Part shown: positions 23,215 to 35,690 of the stretch, piece by piece | Layout of the letters: each line of letters opens with the position of its first letter | How positions within the stretch are numbered: position 1 is the stretch's first letter | Assembly (NCBI GenBank): GCA_012932295.1 | Contig: JAAONU010000006.1 | Location: 32,266,882-32,330,881, forward strand | Direction: 5' to 3' | Source: Cyclina sinensis | Lineage: Eukaryota > Mollusca > Bivalvia > Venerida > Veneridae | Length of the DNA stretch: 64,000 bases | The notes under the pieces: model-generated | The model's input: the letters and a program-made list of their open reading frames with translations, nothing else | Told to the model about the DNA's origin: nothing | Database searches by the model: none | Position numbers and translations under genes: made by a program

Positions 23215-25620
23215 AATATTGCAGAACTTCACTATTTTTGTAAGTTTATGTCATAAGCTGAGTTCAGTTAAAAGGGTCAAAATCGAGTTTCACATTTCTG
23301 TCCCCTATATCTCATTAGGAATGATAGGAAAACATTTTTTCCTTAAAACAGGAATACTGTACATTTCTGACAGGAGCCTACGGAGAAGTTTGCTATTTGC
23401 GTTTCTTCTTCCTAATCGAAACAGCAGTTTTATTAAAAGCTCTTACCTAATTTTGAAAAATGTTTCGTTCATAATAAGAAACATTCAATCATATATTTCA
23501 TTGTTTCCATGCGAAATATTTCCGGCGCATTTAAAGAGCCCAGAGACTAGTCTCACTCTTGCTGCATTTGTCTGATTTGAATCTGGCAAATTTGTTAAAA
23601 TAAAATTGAAAATGGGAGCGTATGAAACATTAAACATTTGTTTTCTTCAACGCTTGCTGGTGAAAATGTTTGTCTAACGTTTTACAATTAAGTACTATGA
23701 AAAGACAATATAAAAATCAAAACATGAAAGCAAAGTTTTATGTTTTCAAGATTCTAGGTTTTTGAAAACGTAAGTAAAACTATTTTAACATTTTAAGATC
23801 TGTATTGTATTTTTCATGTCCGTTGACGTTACTTGAATGATTGTTTAACATGTAGAAAAGATGGTTCTTGGCAAATTCAACCCAAGGTAAGATATTTAAA
23901 ATGTTTTATATATCTATGATTCCTTTCTTGCTCGATCAAATGTAAATAACCATCATATTAGAATTTTAGTTCTTCTTTTGCTGCTCAAAGTTTGTGTCAT
24001 GTTGATACATAGCTAAGAATAATTCATAACAAATAACAACAGTGACGACTTTGGGTGAATATATTATACAGGTACGTAAAAAACACATATTGACCTCAAC
24101 ATAAGTCTGTAATTAAGATATTATATATGCCCAACTGAAATTCAGTGCGACAGGTTTAAGTACGTATAATAATTACACGTTCGTGAGAAAGTTGCAGGTG
24201 TTTATTATTTTAGGGGCTTTTCACTTTATACGGACCCACCTTCAACACTCTCGACCACTGAAATAAGTGCATTTAATTACGGTATATAATATTTATAATC
24301 ATCTCATTTACATGAGTTTTATTTTTTAATTGATAACGAAATGTTAAAACATAACTGCAGTGAAGGTTACATATAGGCAGACAAATGTATACAATACTAG
24401 ATTTGCAAAATATCAATGTGTTTTTGTTGTTGTTGTATTTTTTGGGGTCGGGGGTTAAGAAATGTTAAAAGTTGTCAGTGACTTTTTTCATCTGTGGCTC
24501 TGTTCTTTATAATTTTCTATGTCATGTTTACTGGAGAATCTAATGTCTACTGAAGCCACCGTCCAGATGATAGTATTAACTCCTTGTTTTTGCAACATAA
24601 AAAATACTCCGCTTCGAAGATGGGTGTTCCTTATGCACCCTCGTGGAGACATTGCACACTTCCTTTTATCCAAAATAAGATGTCTTTTTGGCGGTGATGT
24701 AACGATTGTATATTTTTGGGAATTACTAGAAACGACCAGGAACAGACATTTGAAACTGAAATAAACAATTGAAGTTACCGTTGATTTTAATATTGAACAA
24801 TTAATGAAACAAATATTTTGTGGTGGTTGTGAATTTTATGGTAACCGTTCTGGCTGGATTATACTTGAGGAAACCCGGAATCTTGCTGTGAGTCTATTTG
24901 AAATGCAATTAACCGTAACCCTTTGAAAAATGATATTTATCTTTTTTTGGAACAACAGGTGGGACGATCATGACTGATGACGAATGCTCAGTATTTCATT
25001 CCCATTTCGAAATTATTATTGCTGCGGTTATTAAGTATAATTGCATTCTATATGCAAAAACAGATAGGCTTTAATTTCATATTCGTAATTGGTCAATATT
25101 TAATGCAAGGGTATTTATAGTAAGTTTTGGAAAGACCTGAACTATCTGATTTATCACAGGAACAATTACAAACGACGGAACGTACCTTTTATTGTCAAAA
25201 ACCTTTAGATTGTCATTAAATGTTAACATTATTTATTCATGAACAGAACTTGGAAAAAAAAAAAAAACAAATAAACATTAAGAAAACAAAACTATTAATG
25301 TTGATAGTTATGGTTTTGTTTTGCTTTTTGATATTGCATACATTTCGTATTTTGATATTTGTTTTTAAAACTTTATAAAGTATCCGTATGAAGTATGTAA
25401 TTAAAATGCCGTGCCGCTGTTTTTCTTTATCTTATTTTTGTTCGTTTTTTGAAAGCCGTTATAAACTCTTGCAATACTGGCAAAGCAGTTGTTACTTATA
25501 GTGAAATACATGTTAAATGTTTCGTACAAATGGTATTAAATCGACCAGGTGGTGCTATCTTAATAATCTTAATATACATGGTTTGATTGAGTGCGACAGG
25601 AAATGCTGAATACGATAGTA

Positions 25621-26584
25621 CGAGGGGTGTTCGGAAAGTTTCGCGACAAGTTCCATAACATTCTTATTTTAATATTGTTTACACATTTTTTTAACGTACA
25701 TACCTCTATTTACCTTTTACTCATTCACAGAAGGAAATTTATAATATCAAAAATAAAACGCTTATAATTATTACCATAGCAACGTTAGGTAAACGTGAGC
25801 GGGGCAACTAAATGTATGAACAATTGCAGAAAGTCTATTTCGCAGTAACGAAAGCAATACACATGTCAACTTTTCTCAAAATATTCCCCAGAGTACTTTA
25901 CACATTTCTCTTGTCTGTGAACCAAAGATTTAAATCAGCTGTTGAAGTTTTCTGTTGGTATTGTCCTAATACACTCCCATACAACCACGGGCAGGTCTTT
26001 AACATCATCGAAACATGATCCTCTCAATTCATTCTTGAAGGTGTTGAAAAGCCAAAAGCGACATGGCGCTAGGACTGGAGAGTACGGGGGATGGGGTATA
26101 GTTTTAATATTTAGTCAATCTAGTGTTGTCTTTGTAATGAAAGACGTTTGGGGTGTTGCTTTATCATGGTAAAGACAAAACTTCGCGACAAGCTCTGACC
26201 TCTTCTTTCTCACTGCTCTTATCAAGTCAGCACCTGAAAGTGACAAATTTACATATATTTTAATGTTGTACTTACGCCAAGCAATTCCCCGGAATAATGT
26301 CTACATACGTTACCTTTAGTTTGCAGAGCTAATAAGGACCATAGCTGTAAAACGTAGTTATACAGTTTCAATATTGATATATTTGTGTCCCGCTCACGCT
26401 TATCTTGCGTTACTAAGTACCATTCAAAATAATATTTCGGCGGCTATATTTAAGAATATGTGTATGCATATTTGTTTGGATAGATGCAACATGTAGGAAC
26501 AATTACTGAACATTTCATAAGGAAATGTCAAGAAATATGAAAAATATGACAGTACTTGTCCCGAAACTTTCCGAACACCCCTCG
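25621..26584 (-). mobile_element. Mariner-like element, internally deleted
   Basis: Terminal inverted repeats of 31 bp with one mismatch begin CGAGGGGTGTTCGGAAAGTT at both ends (25621 rightward, 26584 leftward). The flanks are TA dinucleotides (25619-25620 and 26585-26586), the mariner target site. At 964 bp it is shorter than the usual length of about 1.3 kb, and only the C-terminal part of a transposase is readable on the minus strand. Confidence 0.95.
25866..26250 (-). pseudogene. Mariner transposase C-terminal remnant
   Basis: Minus-strand codons from about 26250 read LIRAVRKKRSELVAK, then YHDKATPQTSF, keeping the second catalytic Asp of the DD34D triad. Next come HPPYSPVLAPCRFWLF, and finally EKCVKYSGEYFEKS with a natural-looking stop at 25866-25868. 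The third catalytic Asp, normally in the APxDF motif, is Arg here. The preceding SPD is SPV. In-frame TGA codons interrupt after TTLD and before FKSLVHR. The N-terminal DNA-binding half is missing. The enzyme is dead. Confidence 0.9.
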
Positions 26585-26776
26585 TATATACATTTATTTG
26601 CCTCACGTTGCATACATAGAATCGAGAAAAAAACTCATTCATTTGCCCTTTTCTTTGAAATTTATTAGTTCAAATATATCTGTTTTATAAGATTAATGAG
26701 ATTTTACTGAACATAAAATATTTAAAGGCTACGCTTACATATTTTTTTTATAGTATTTGCCTGCAAATCTGACAAC

Positions 26777-27511
26777 TACTTTTCTTTATACATTTAGTTT
26801 TACGGAGAGGAAACTTCTCTTTCTGCACAAATACTCTGAGGTCGCCTGGAACTTTCTGCATTGATGGGTTAATAAACCTTTTTAAAGCGTCCAATAATAA
26901 AACGTTAAATAAAAAGAACAAACCACAAAACAACAAAGGTATTGCGAAGAAATCAGATTTGTTTGTGCATCTTTTCATCAAATACTCATATTGAAGACAG
27001 ACTAGTCATCAGGCAGAAAGATAAATATTTGTAAGTATGCTTAATTGTTGTACAGAACAGAACAGAACCTTTTTTCGAGAAGACACAGCTTACATTACAG
27101 TGGGAACACGTGTAGAAGTAAACAAATAACATACATGGTTGGGTAATACGGGTTACATTAAACAAAAGTAAGAAAGTCTGAAAACATTTTTACTTACAAC
27201 GTTTAGAGTTATGTACATTTAAAAGGGTAGTAACTTTAATTCTTAAAACGAGAAATAAACCAAAACAGAAAATGAAGTTGTTGAGGTAATCTAAAAATAG
27301 CTCAATAGCACGCATGACTACCATGATCTAAAAATAATGGCATAGAAATAACACGCGTACACACACAAAGTTGTCATGTTTTGGATATTGGAGGCCAGAA
27401 CAGGTTAGTGTTGATTACTACTACTTTTGTTAACAATATATCCGTTCGTCCGTTCTAATAAAAAAAAAACTTTATTAAAACTTGTCGCCCTAAAGTGTAC
27501 TTGCTATTTAT
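26777..27511. other. AT-rich intergenic
   Basis: Nothing recognised apart from short low-complexity runs. Confidence 0.45.
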
Positions 27512-28340
27512 TTATTTGGACTTGGGGAAAAAAAGACATCGCATGTCAAAAATTTTCTCGATGCCTCTTCGACTAGTCTGATTAGTTGGACTACTTTTGG
27601 AAGAAGCATCAAGGCTTGTTAATTGTTTCTTATATTGGTCGATATGTGTTTGCTTTATAATGGTTCCTAGATTGTTGCCTCGGAAAATGTTTTGGTTTAA
27701 CCAAATGCAAGAATATCCCGTAGAATAAAATTTGCTTGATAAATGATAACTATTTATATGAATGGGGAGATTATAACATATTTTTAACATGTATAGGAGA
27801 ATTAAGTGACCTTTGACAGAATAACTTTACTCCAGAAATTGACCATTCGGGACTAAATGATAATTTCGATCGGATGGTGTCCAAGTTCGGTATACAGCAT
27901 GTATCTAGGCGTACACTTTCAGGTGTTAGTTATTTTTCATTAAAAATTTGCATGGACTAGCTCTGTCATATCCAAATTCTCAAAGCCCCATATCTCATTT
28001 CCATAGATTAGGATTGGAAGGATAGTATGGTCGAAAAACTTGATCTGAAGGTCATAGGCAGATCTAAATATTTTATTGTCAAGAAAAGTAAATTCATAGA
28101 GTTGTTGGCTTGGGTAACTACATGTTTCCTACAAGATAGGAAAGAACATGGGCTACTGAGTATAACCCAAGGTGTTTGTATTCGTTGACCGTTTCAATTG
28201 TTTGAACGATTAAGGTGTAAGTATAAAGATAAGTTTATTTGTTCCAAACACAACTACTTTAGTTTTTGAGAATTTAACCTTTAGCTTCCATGATTGGCAG
28301 TTTGTGTAGAAATAATTTAGATATTGTATTACATCAATTT
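27512..28340 (-). pseudogene. Decayed LINE fragment (reverse transcriptase C-terminal part)
   Basis: Reading leftward from about 28340, scattered frames give SWKLKVKFSKTKVVVFGTNK, the segment after the catalytic YADD in LINE enzymes. Later come DLQIKFFDHTILPILIYG with NEIWGFENLDMTELVHAN, and a downstream open frame (27512-27790) with IWLNQN and QYKKQLTSLDASSKSS. These match the order found in other mollusc LINE proteins and in the fragment at 63221-64000. Multiple frameshifts and stops lie between them. No YADD is visible, so the fragment is 5'-truncated. Confidence 0.7.
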
Positions 28341-30587
28341 GTTGCGTTTTGGGGTTTATTTATATACAGGCTTTGATAAACATATATGTTCTCTTTAAGA
28401 AAGCAGCTTTTAAGAGACTTGATTCCATTTTTAGCAATAAAGAAAAACTGGAAAGATATAGTCAGGGATTCAGAACTAGTATGACTTTCATGGCTTCTTT
28501 TTCTTCCACATTTATTTCTTTCAAATATCAAATGCTTGCAATTTTAAAATGAAAGTTATAGCGTATACAGTTTTCCTTTTTCCTGCAATAAAAGTCCATT
28601 TATCTAATGTAGTCCAATTTTCATCAGACTGGTTTGCCTGCAGTCAGTTTAAGGAGAGTAAAGGGAAACGTAATTCATGAATTATACATGAACATTTCAG
28701 TTTTATTTTTAACGTTCTAGGCTGGCATAGTCGGTTTTGTAAAGCAACACCAAAACTGTAGAAACAACATCATCTTTATGTCCAGGCATTATTTGCTCAA
28801 TATTCAGTTAACTGATTACGCTTATTGTTGGGTAAGCTTATAAGTTATTTAAGACAAATTACATTCATTAAAACTTGCAAGAATATACATGTTCTGTCAC
28901 ATTTCCTCATTAATCTAATAACACGCATTTGCTTAAATGAGTCAAAAACTCACTATAAATAAATGAAATGACTTATTTGAACGCTAACTTTCGAACAATT
29001 ATTTTGCTGATGTATTTTTATTAAAATATAGATCACAGCTCAGAGCTCGAATCAACTTGTCGAGTCAACAAATGTATCTGTTTAAGGCTATTCCATCAAT
29101 CAGAAGCAAATATTACAAACGAAACGGCATACACGTGACAGTGAAAAAGTACATTGTGTTGATAAATATTTTTCTTTACAGTTGACAACAACGGTATGTT
29201 TAGATGTAACAGATGAAAAAGTTCCTAGGTTCAAATCCTCACTAACGTTTCTGTATGCAAACCTTTTTTGTTTCTGAAGCAGCATCAAATGAATAAATAG
29301 ACACTTAAAAAATCTTTTCATCTACATAAGGTACGGGCCAACAGCATTTTACTTTCTGGTTTGTTTAAGGTAACAAGCATATATCAGGTGGAGGGGTTCC
29401 ATTCCCCAAGATGAAGTTTGGTATTTTCATTTGATTGGAAGTTTACTGCTGCTGTGCACAAATACTGAAGTCTTTCAATATTGATCAGACAAAAGTCATT
29501 TATGTTGCCTTTGTTTGATTTTTTTTTGTTTATAGAACGGTGGAACGACGAATCTTCAGATGATTGTCTCATGCATTAATCTACGACTAATACATTTTTT
29601 ACCTGTGTATTTCGTTAACAAAAACCTAGCAGAGGTTTTGTGATCGTTGACAACCAAATAAGCATTGCACTGGTGTTGCCTGTATATTACTCACAATGTT
29701 TTGTTACTGACACAGAAATACTTAATTAGAAATATCAATTGCGATCGAAATCCTACTGAAAATTGGTTGTAAAGCTTGTGTCTTGAACTGGTCATTTCAT
29801 TGTCATGAAAGTATTGTTTTCAATACTTCTTGTAAAATTTCGATGTAAGCACGAAGTTTGATTTTATTGTGTTCTTGAAAATATGTATCCTTGTATTAAA
29901 CTTTCTTTTGCAGGTGTGTGAATGTTTGAACATTGACTGCGCAACAATTGTTTAAGTTTCTTAATTTTTGCAAACTAAGGGATTTTTTACCAAGCCAAGT
30001 TAAATAAACGAATACCGCATGAACTCTTCTGTTTTACAGTGAATATGTATGAATTATCAATAACAGGTAAATTCTCTTTTACTGGGAAAACTATAAATTC
30101 TTTAATTATGACAATTCTTGAACCAACACGTCAATGCTGGCCTTATACCATATTGCCTTATTCACCAGGAATCAGTTATGAAAAATTATGAACTCATTAA
30201 TAGTTCAAATTAATTTAATTTATGTATTTAATTGTTTAGGATATTAAATCTGCAGAACGCCAAACATACGAAATTTGTTGATGGGCATTCGAAGTATTAA
30301 TCTAATTGCAAATGGTCACTTATATGTTTCACGAGTATTAACAGTTTCGCTCTACTAAGAACGGGGGTATACTAGTATTTTTTGGTCTATATGTCGCTAG
30401 TCATGGACTGGTATTCAATGACAATTTGTCGACTAAGTAAACCCTTATTTCATTGAAATCGGGTGCATGAAAAGTGTTCGTTTCCCAAGTTTCATGCCTT
30501 TTCCAGTTTTATGTTTACAAATAGAACATAACTCATTAACTGACGTAAGTTGTTGTGAAATGAAAATCGTATCTTACCAGTACTATT
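28341..30587. other. AT-rich intergenic, nothing recognised
   Basis: No domain, RNA gene or ordered repeat recognised. Confidence 0.5.
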
Positions 30588-30872
30588 TGTTTTTCGGTAG
30601 ATTCAGTTTCCGAGCGATTGAAGCTATAATGTTTTCCGCTGCAGTGCTTGTTAACTCTTTTGTTTTTCGGTAGATTCAGTTTCCGAACGACTGAAGCTAT
30701 GTTTTCCGCTGCAGTGCTTGCTAACTCTTTTGTTTTTCGGTAGATTCAGTTTCCGAACGATTGAAGCTATAATGTTTTCCGCTGCAGTGCTTGTTAACTC
30801 TTTTGTTTTTCGGTAGATTCAGTTTCCGAACGACTGAAGCTATGTTTTCCGCTGCAGTGCTTGCTAACTCTT
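30588..30872 (+). repeat. Two-level tandem repeat, 73/70-bp units
   Basis: Four units begin with 'tgtttttcggtagattcag' at 30588, 30661, 30731 and 30804. Units 1 and 3 are 73 bp and contain 'gctataatg' and 'cttgttaac'. Units 2 and 4 are about 70 bp and contain 'gctatg' and 'cttgctaac'. The array is therefore a duplicated dimer of 143 bp. Confidence 0.95.
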
Positions 30873-33800
30873 GTTTTTTACCGCTCAGCTTATTTAATGA
30901 CAGTGCTCCTTTTGAGACTCTATTTAGACTATTATTTGTTGTATGATTAGGTCATTAGCAGAAATTGTTATTTCAATTTAAAAAAGAGTACTATTTTATG
31001 CTAAATGAATGCCCTGCAAATTTTGTATTTTGTCTGACATATTAAATAGATATGAACTAATTATTAAACATTGCCAAAATTATTCCATTTAGAGTTTGTA
31101 GTGTCTATATTGATTGATATAAAGTTATATAACCTTGAAATTTATTACCACATTCCCGTTTAAAATTATATGTCAGTTTTTGCCTTCTGACCTAGTTTTC
31201 CACTTAATTTTATCTTTTATTTAAAATTGTTAAATACTTCATGCAGACACATTTGTTTTCATTATTAAATGTGTTGTATTGTTCGAAGTACAATTATTTA
31301 TCGTCCTTTGGGATGATTTATTTCAGATTTCACATACAAACAATACAGTCACAAATATTCACAAATATTTCTTTGAAATGAAGAATGTCTAAAGCATTTC
31401 CAATTCCTTTCTTATAAGCAATGACAATTACATTCACACCTCATCAACATCTGAGACATATCATAATTTATCAAGAGAGGAAGCAGACAGCTTTTTGTTC
31501 ACCAAGACCGAAATTTACATGTAACGGCTGTCGTTCAGAGAGAAATATCTAGATGTGGACATTGGAAACAGCGAAGACAGAACTGTAAAGGCATACCATC
31601 TTAAGAAACCTTATTTAACAACCACGAATTTAACTAAGCGGGACTACGAGACTCTTGTAGGAGTGGCAGTTAGCATCACCTATAGCAAGTTAAAGGAATA
31701 CTCCGTCGAAACTGATTTTAATATAGCTGTCATCATGTGCTTCAGTAGCATATTATGTTTAAATCTTAACACCGTCTTTCGAGTCGCTTACAACATCATC
31801 TCCTCTTTAGCCTTCGATTAAGAATCCGTATCGTAAACGTTGCTAGCAATTAATAGCACGGGAATGAAATGATGGCAATTTATCCTCTATTCATGTATAC
31901 GATGTTCATAAACAAGCGTTATTAGAAATATTTGTAGTATATAAATCAAAAAATAAATCTGTTTGTCATATTTGCTGCTAAGATGACAATAGAACATCTA
32001 AACCTCTTTGACTATTTTCGCGAATATGTTATTAAACATTACAAAGTATTAATTATGTAATACAATGTCATGTGATGTTTCCAGCAGGACATTCAGAATT
32101 GTTTTTTCATACAAATGATTTTTTTTCAATGGAACAAAAAAGAAATGAACAGTGATTAATTTCTACTTTAATTCTTGGTAAAACCAAATGGATATCTTAT
32201 AATAAAAAAATGTCAATTAGAAAAAATATCTTTCATCGATTTAAGTTTCCTGTGACATATTTCCTTTCTCGATATCTAAAGATGCGGTAAATCATACAGT
32301 TTTGTTCAACGTGTCTTTGATAGTTGTGCGATCGGTATACTGCTATATCAATCTTTGGTCCCGTACACATGTTTCTATGAATGAAAGATGTGATGTCAAT
32401 AAAAGAGACAACTCATCGAAATATTAGCAGGTCATTTGTAGATTAAAATGATGGCGTTCAACTGTACATATATATGGTCGGAAATGTGTTCGATACCTTC
32501 CACTGTTATCAGGAAAATCGTTTAAAAAGTAATTTACTTAACAGACATTTTCCCAAGGAATTCGTAAGAGTACACAGTAAAACAGGGAATCTTGAAAAAA
32601 AAAAACACAAATTATATAATATAATTTGCAGTTTTAAGAAAGAAAGGCAAAGTTAATTTAATAACCTTCTATCGTAATAAATTTCGAAATTAACATTTTG
32701 ATAAAACGTCTATTTACTGCATGCAGATTTAACCATCTCCGCTTTACCATTGCCATTGCATTGATTAGCGTCTGTCTAATTTATTATTCCTATATAGCAA
32801 CACAACTAAGTAATATATCAAACCGTACAGTTTTAGAATTTAAGAAAAAAAGATTCACAAGACAATTTCAAGCCCATCCTTTCAAATGACTGAAGTGACA
32901 AAGATTACTCAATACTCAAGACCAGTAGTCAGAATTTAGGAGTTACGGGGGGATTTTTTTGGTTTTTCTAATGACTGAAATTAGATTTCTTTGATATATT
33001 CTACATTTTTATTGCGTTAATTCTAAAGAAACAATTTATTTTAGCAATTCAATTTAGTAATTACACGGAATATAATGTGTGGTTGTACTTTTAACAACTC
33101 TTAATCTTAATTATAACTGCTATTGTAAAATGATTTGACTGATTGAAGTATTTGATTTTACTGTTCATGTAATCCAACACGTTTTCTAGATTATGTCATT
33201 AAGTAACAGCAGTCTTATTCATTGAACCGTCCATGTATCTCTGGGTTTTGAACAATTGTTACATACAAGTAATAAAAAAGGAACAGACAACGCGCATGTC
33301 TCCTTCTGTTTGTAATAATAACGACATTTCAGCTTTACACAATTAAAGCTATCAACTTTCTTTTTGTCTACTGACACAAACCAAACGCTAGTCATTTTAT
33401 AATGTTTACTTTATGTAATATACACGCGGAAAGCTTATAGTAAAAGTATAGTATCCCATTCAAAGAAATTGAATAATAATTATAAAGTCTTATTTTTCTA
33501 TCGCTTGACGATTTTACAGTATATGACTGTATACGGCCGCTTAAATTGTCAGCTTTTTGTGGGCACACATTTCGATATATGTACTTTTTTGCCCATGGTC
33601 TCCGAGGTAATTGGTTTATGATGATGATGACGATGTTTATGATATCAATAACAACGATGATGATAGTGATGATGATGTCAGTTTCTTTGATTCAAACTTA
33701 TTTAGAAAAATGTCTCCGTGTTAGTTTGGGTCAAATTTATTACCAGTAAAATGAGTTTCCAACAAAATATTTACCAGTCAGTCTTAAAAATAGTTTCTAT

Positions 33801-34830
33801 ACCGCTGCAAGTTAGTTACCAGTTACATGTTCTCCAAAATGTGTTGAATGTTCTGATATTTGTACTCTTCTTTTCGTTTTCATTGAATTTGCTTTCAATG
33901 CACAACACTCGATGTAGAACCAGTAACTCGTTCCTTCCCTTTCTATTTGAATAGCTATAGATGTTCTATTACAGTGTCAAGGCTGACCGTATATCATACT
34001 GCTAAAAATTTCCGGATAGTTTTCAGACAAAATGCACTCAACAACATATAACAATTCTCTAAGTGTGAATTAATAACTTGTTTATATATATGTTTTATCT
34101 GCTGTTTGTTAATTCAGGTAGCTATCGAAGGCGGACCTTAAATACAAATGAACAGTCTTTTATTAATGTAGATTGTTACTTCAGTCATAAAACTGTGTTC
34201 AGTGATAATTTGTTGAATTGTAGCTCACCCTTCAAAGATGCATGCAAAAAAGTGAGATCGTTTTTTTTAATGACATGTGCAAATCATTGAAAATACATTC
34301 ATAAATAGCTCTTGTTCGTGTGATGTAAACGGACCTATTATTTAGGTAATATTTCGTTTCGTTTTCGCAGGTTTCAGTTACACATGAATTGATTCTCCTC
34401 TGCAGGTGTATTTTTTGTTTGTTTTCTTTTTGTCATGGTTTCTTTATTATTTATTCTGTTAAAGCTCTGTACTCTTAAAATGACTGAAAATCATCACTAT
34501 ATTTAATCAGACTATTTTAAATGCCAGAAAACAACAATATTGGAATAAAAAGAAACTCGTATGAGGAAATATAATTTTGTTTATACTGATGTTCGTTCGG
34601 GTTTAATTGGTATACTTTTGATCATTTCGCTCTGAAAATTAGATTAGATATATGATTGTATGAAAAAATCTGAACATCGTATACCACGATACAATGATTC
34701 AAGGGAAAATTTCAAAACATATTTAAAATCAAAAATTAATTCCATTACCAATAAATAAAGCAACTTACCAAAATTTTGGGAGACATATTGTTTTTGCCTT
34801 CATCGACCGTCCGTCCGCATTCAGCTTCTC
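30873..34830. other. AT-rich intergenic, no supportable gene
   Basis: A GC-richer open stretch at about 31555-31821 (88 codons, no ATG start, no known domain) and a TTG-started hydrophobic frame at 32698-32889 were considered and not called. A GAT/ATG trinucleotide-rich patch lies at about 33617-33680. Confidence 0.45.
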
Positions 34831-35109
34831 CGGCTTTCACAGGTCAAACTGCTGGCGGGATTTCGACGAAACCTCACAGGAACGATCAGTACCTACCCTA
34901 GTTGTGCATATTGCTGGCACGTTCCTGCTTGGCTGCACAAAATGGATGCCAGAGGTAAAAATAGGTCAACCTTATCCGGCTTTCACAGGTCAAATTGCTG
35001 GCGGAATTTCGACAAAACTTCATAGCAGTGATCAGTACTAACCGTAATTTTGTATATCGTCGGCACGTTCCGCTTCGCTGCACAAAATGACCACCAGAGC
35101 TAAAAATAG
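34831..35109 (+). repeat. Tandem duplication, about 146-bp unit, two copies
   Basis: 34831-34964 and 34977-35109 both run from 'cggctttcacaggtcaaa' through 'tgctggcgg.atttcgac', 'gatcagtac', 'ggcacgttcc' and 'ctgcacaaaatg' to 'taaaaatag', with scattered differences. They lie just upstream of the endonuclease remnant and may belong to the same element. Confidence 0.85.
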
Positions 35110-35244
35110 AAAAATACTTTGCTGACTTTCACTTTTCCCCCCATTTCCATCACTGTGTCCATGACATAAAAAACAATCATTTTTCCACCAGGCTGATATT
35201 ATAGCTCATGACATAGTTCAACCCCCAATACACGATACCAAGCT

Positions 35245-35690
35245 GTGTTTACTCATAGGCCAACACACCAAAACAAACAGTCTCCAAGAGGAGGTGTTTG
35301 CATCTTTGTCCACCAAGACTTTGACTTTATGCGCATTGATACTTCTATTTGTGATCATAGAACATGTCCATCTATATCAGTATTGCATGTTTATAAACCT
35401 CCACAACTTCACCTGCATTATTTCTGACAGACAGACAGATAACTGTGAACAGCTCAGTTTGATTCTTAACAATTTACCAACTTCACAAACAATTGTTCTC
35501 GGTGACTCTAATGCACCAGTGTCAGCTAATGAGCTGGAACAAACCATGACTAACTTCAATCAGCTTATAAGAACTCCCACTACTTTCAACAAACGCAGAT
35601 TGATCACATATATGTGAAAAACTTTGCAGTTGTACAGTCTGGAACTGTGCCAACTTATTACAGCTATCATGCAATTACATATGCAAACAT
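35245..35690 (+). pseudogene. Endonuclease/exonuclease/phosphatase-like remnant, probably Helitron
   Basis: Three frames in sequence recall the metal-dependent endonuclease domain attached to some animal Helitron helicases. First comes PRGGVCIFVHQDFDF (frame from 35245). After a frameshift comes QTIVLGDSNAP, with GDSN at 35501-35512 in place of the usual GD-[FL]-N, followed by NQLIRTPTTFNKR. After a second frameshift comes IDHIYVKNFAVVQSGTVPTY, ending in SYH where SDH is the catalytic rule. At least two frameshifts and the lost Asp mean it cannot be active. Helitron is preferred over a LINE endonuclease because of the IDHIYV...SGT...YYS-x-H layout, from memory of the family. No helicase or Helitron terminus was found. 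Confidence 0.6.

Larger units (their letters stand above)
23215..26776 (+). repeat. 3-kb duplicated block, copy 3
   Basis: Collinear with 14880-18022 (see that entry). It is interrupted by the mariner at 25621-26584, beyond which homology resumes ('cacgttgcatacata', 'ttattagttca', 'ctgcaaatctgacaa'). At about 24070-24240 it holds some 170 bp where copy 2 has the LINE fragment instead. Short frames inside differ between copies, so I do not call genes. Confidence 0.85.

Noticed and set aside
24488..24764. Frames on both strands in the duplicated block (also at 16491-16685)
   Set aside because: The frames are not conserved between the two copies despite DNA similarity, so they are not under coding constraint.
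31555..31821. 88-codon, relatively GC-rich frame
   Set aside because: It starts at a non-ATG codon, has no known domain and no firm splice sites. It could be an exon of an unseen gene but cannot be supported.
32698..32889. 63-codon frame with a hydrophobic segment resembling a type II membrane anchor
   Set aside because: Starts at TTG, is very short, lies in AT-rich DNA where hydrophobic frames are common, and has no catalytic exon nearby.
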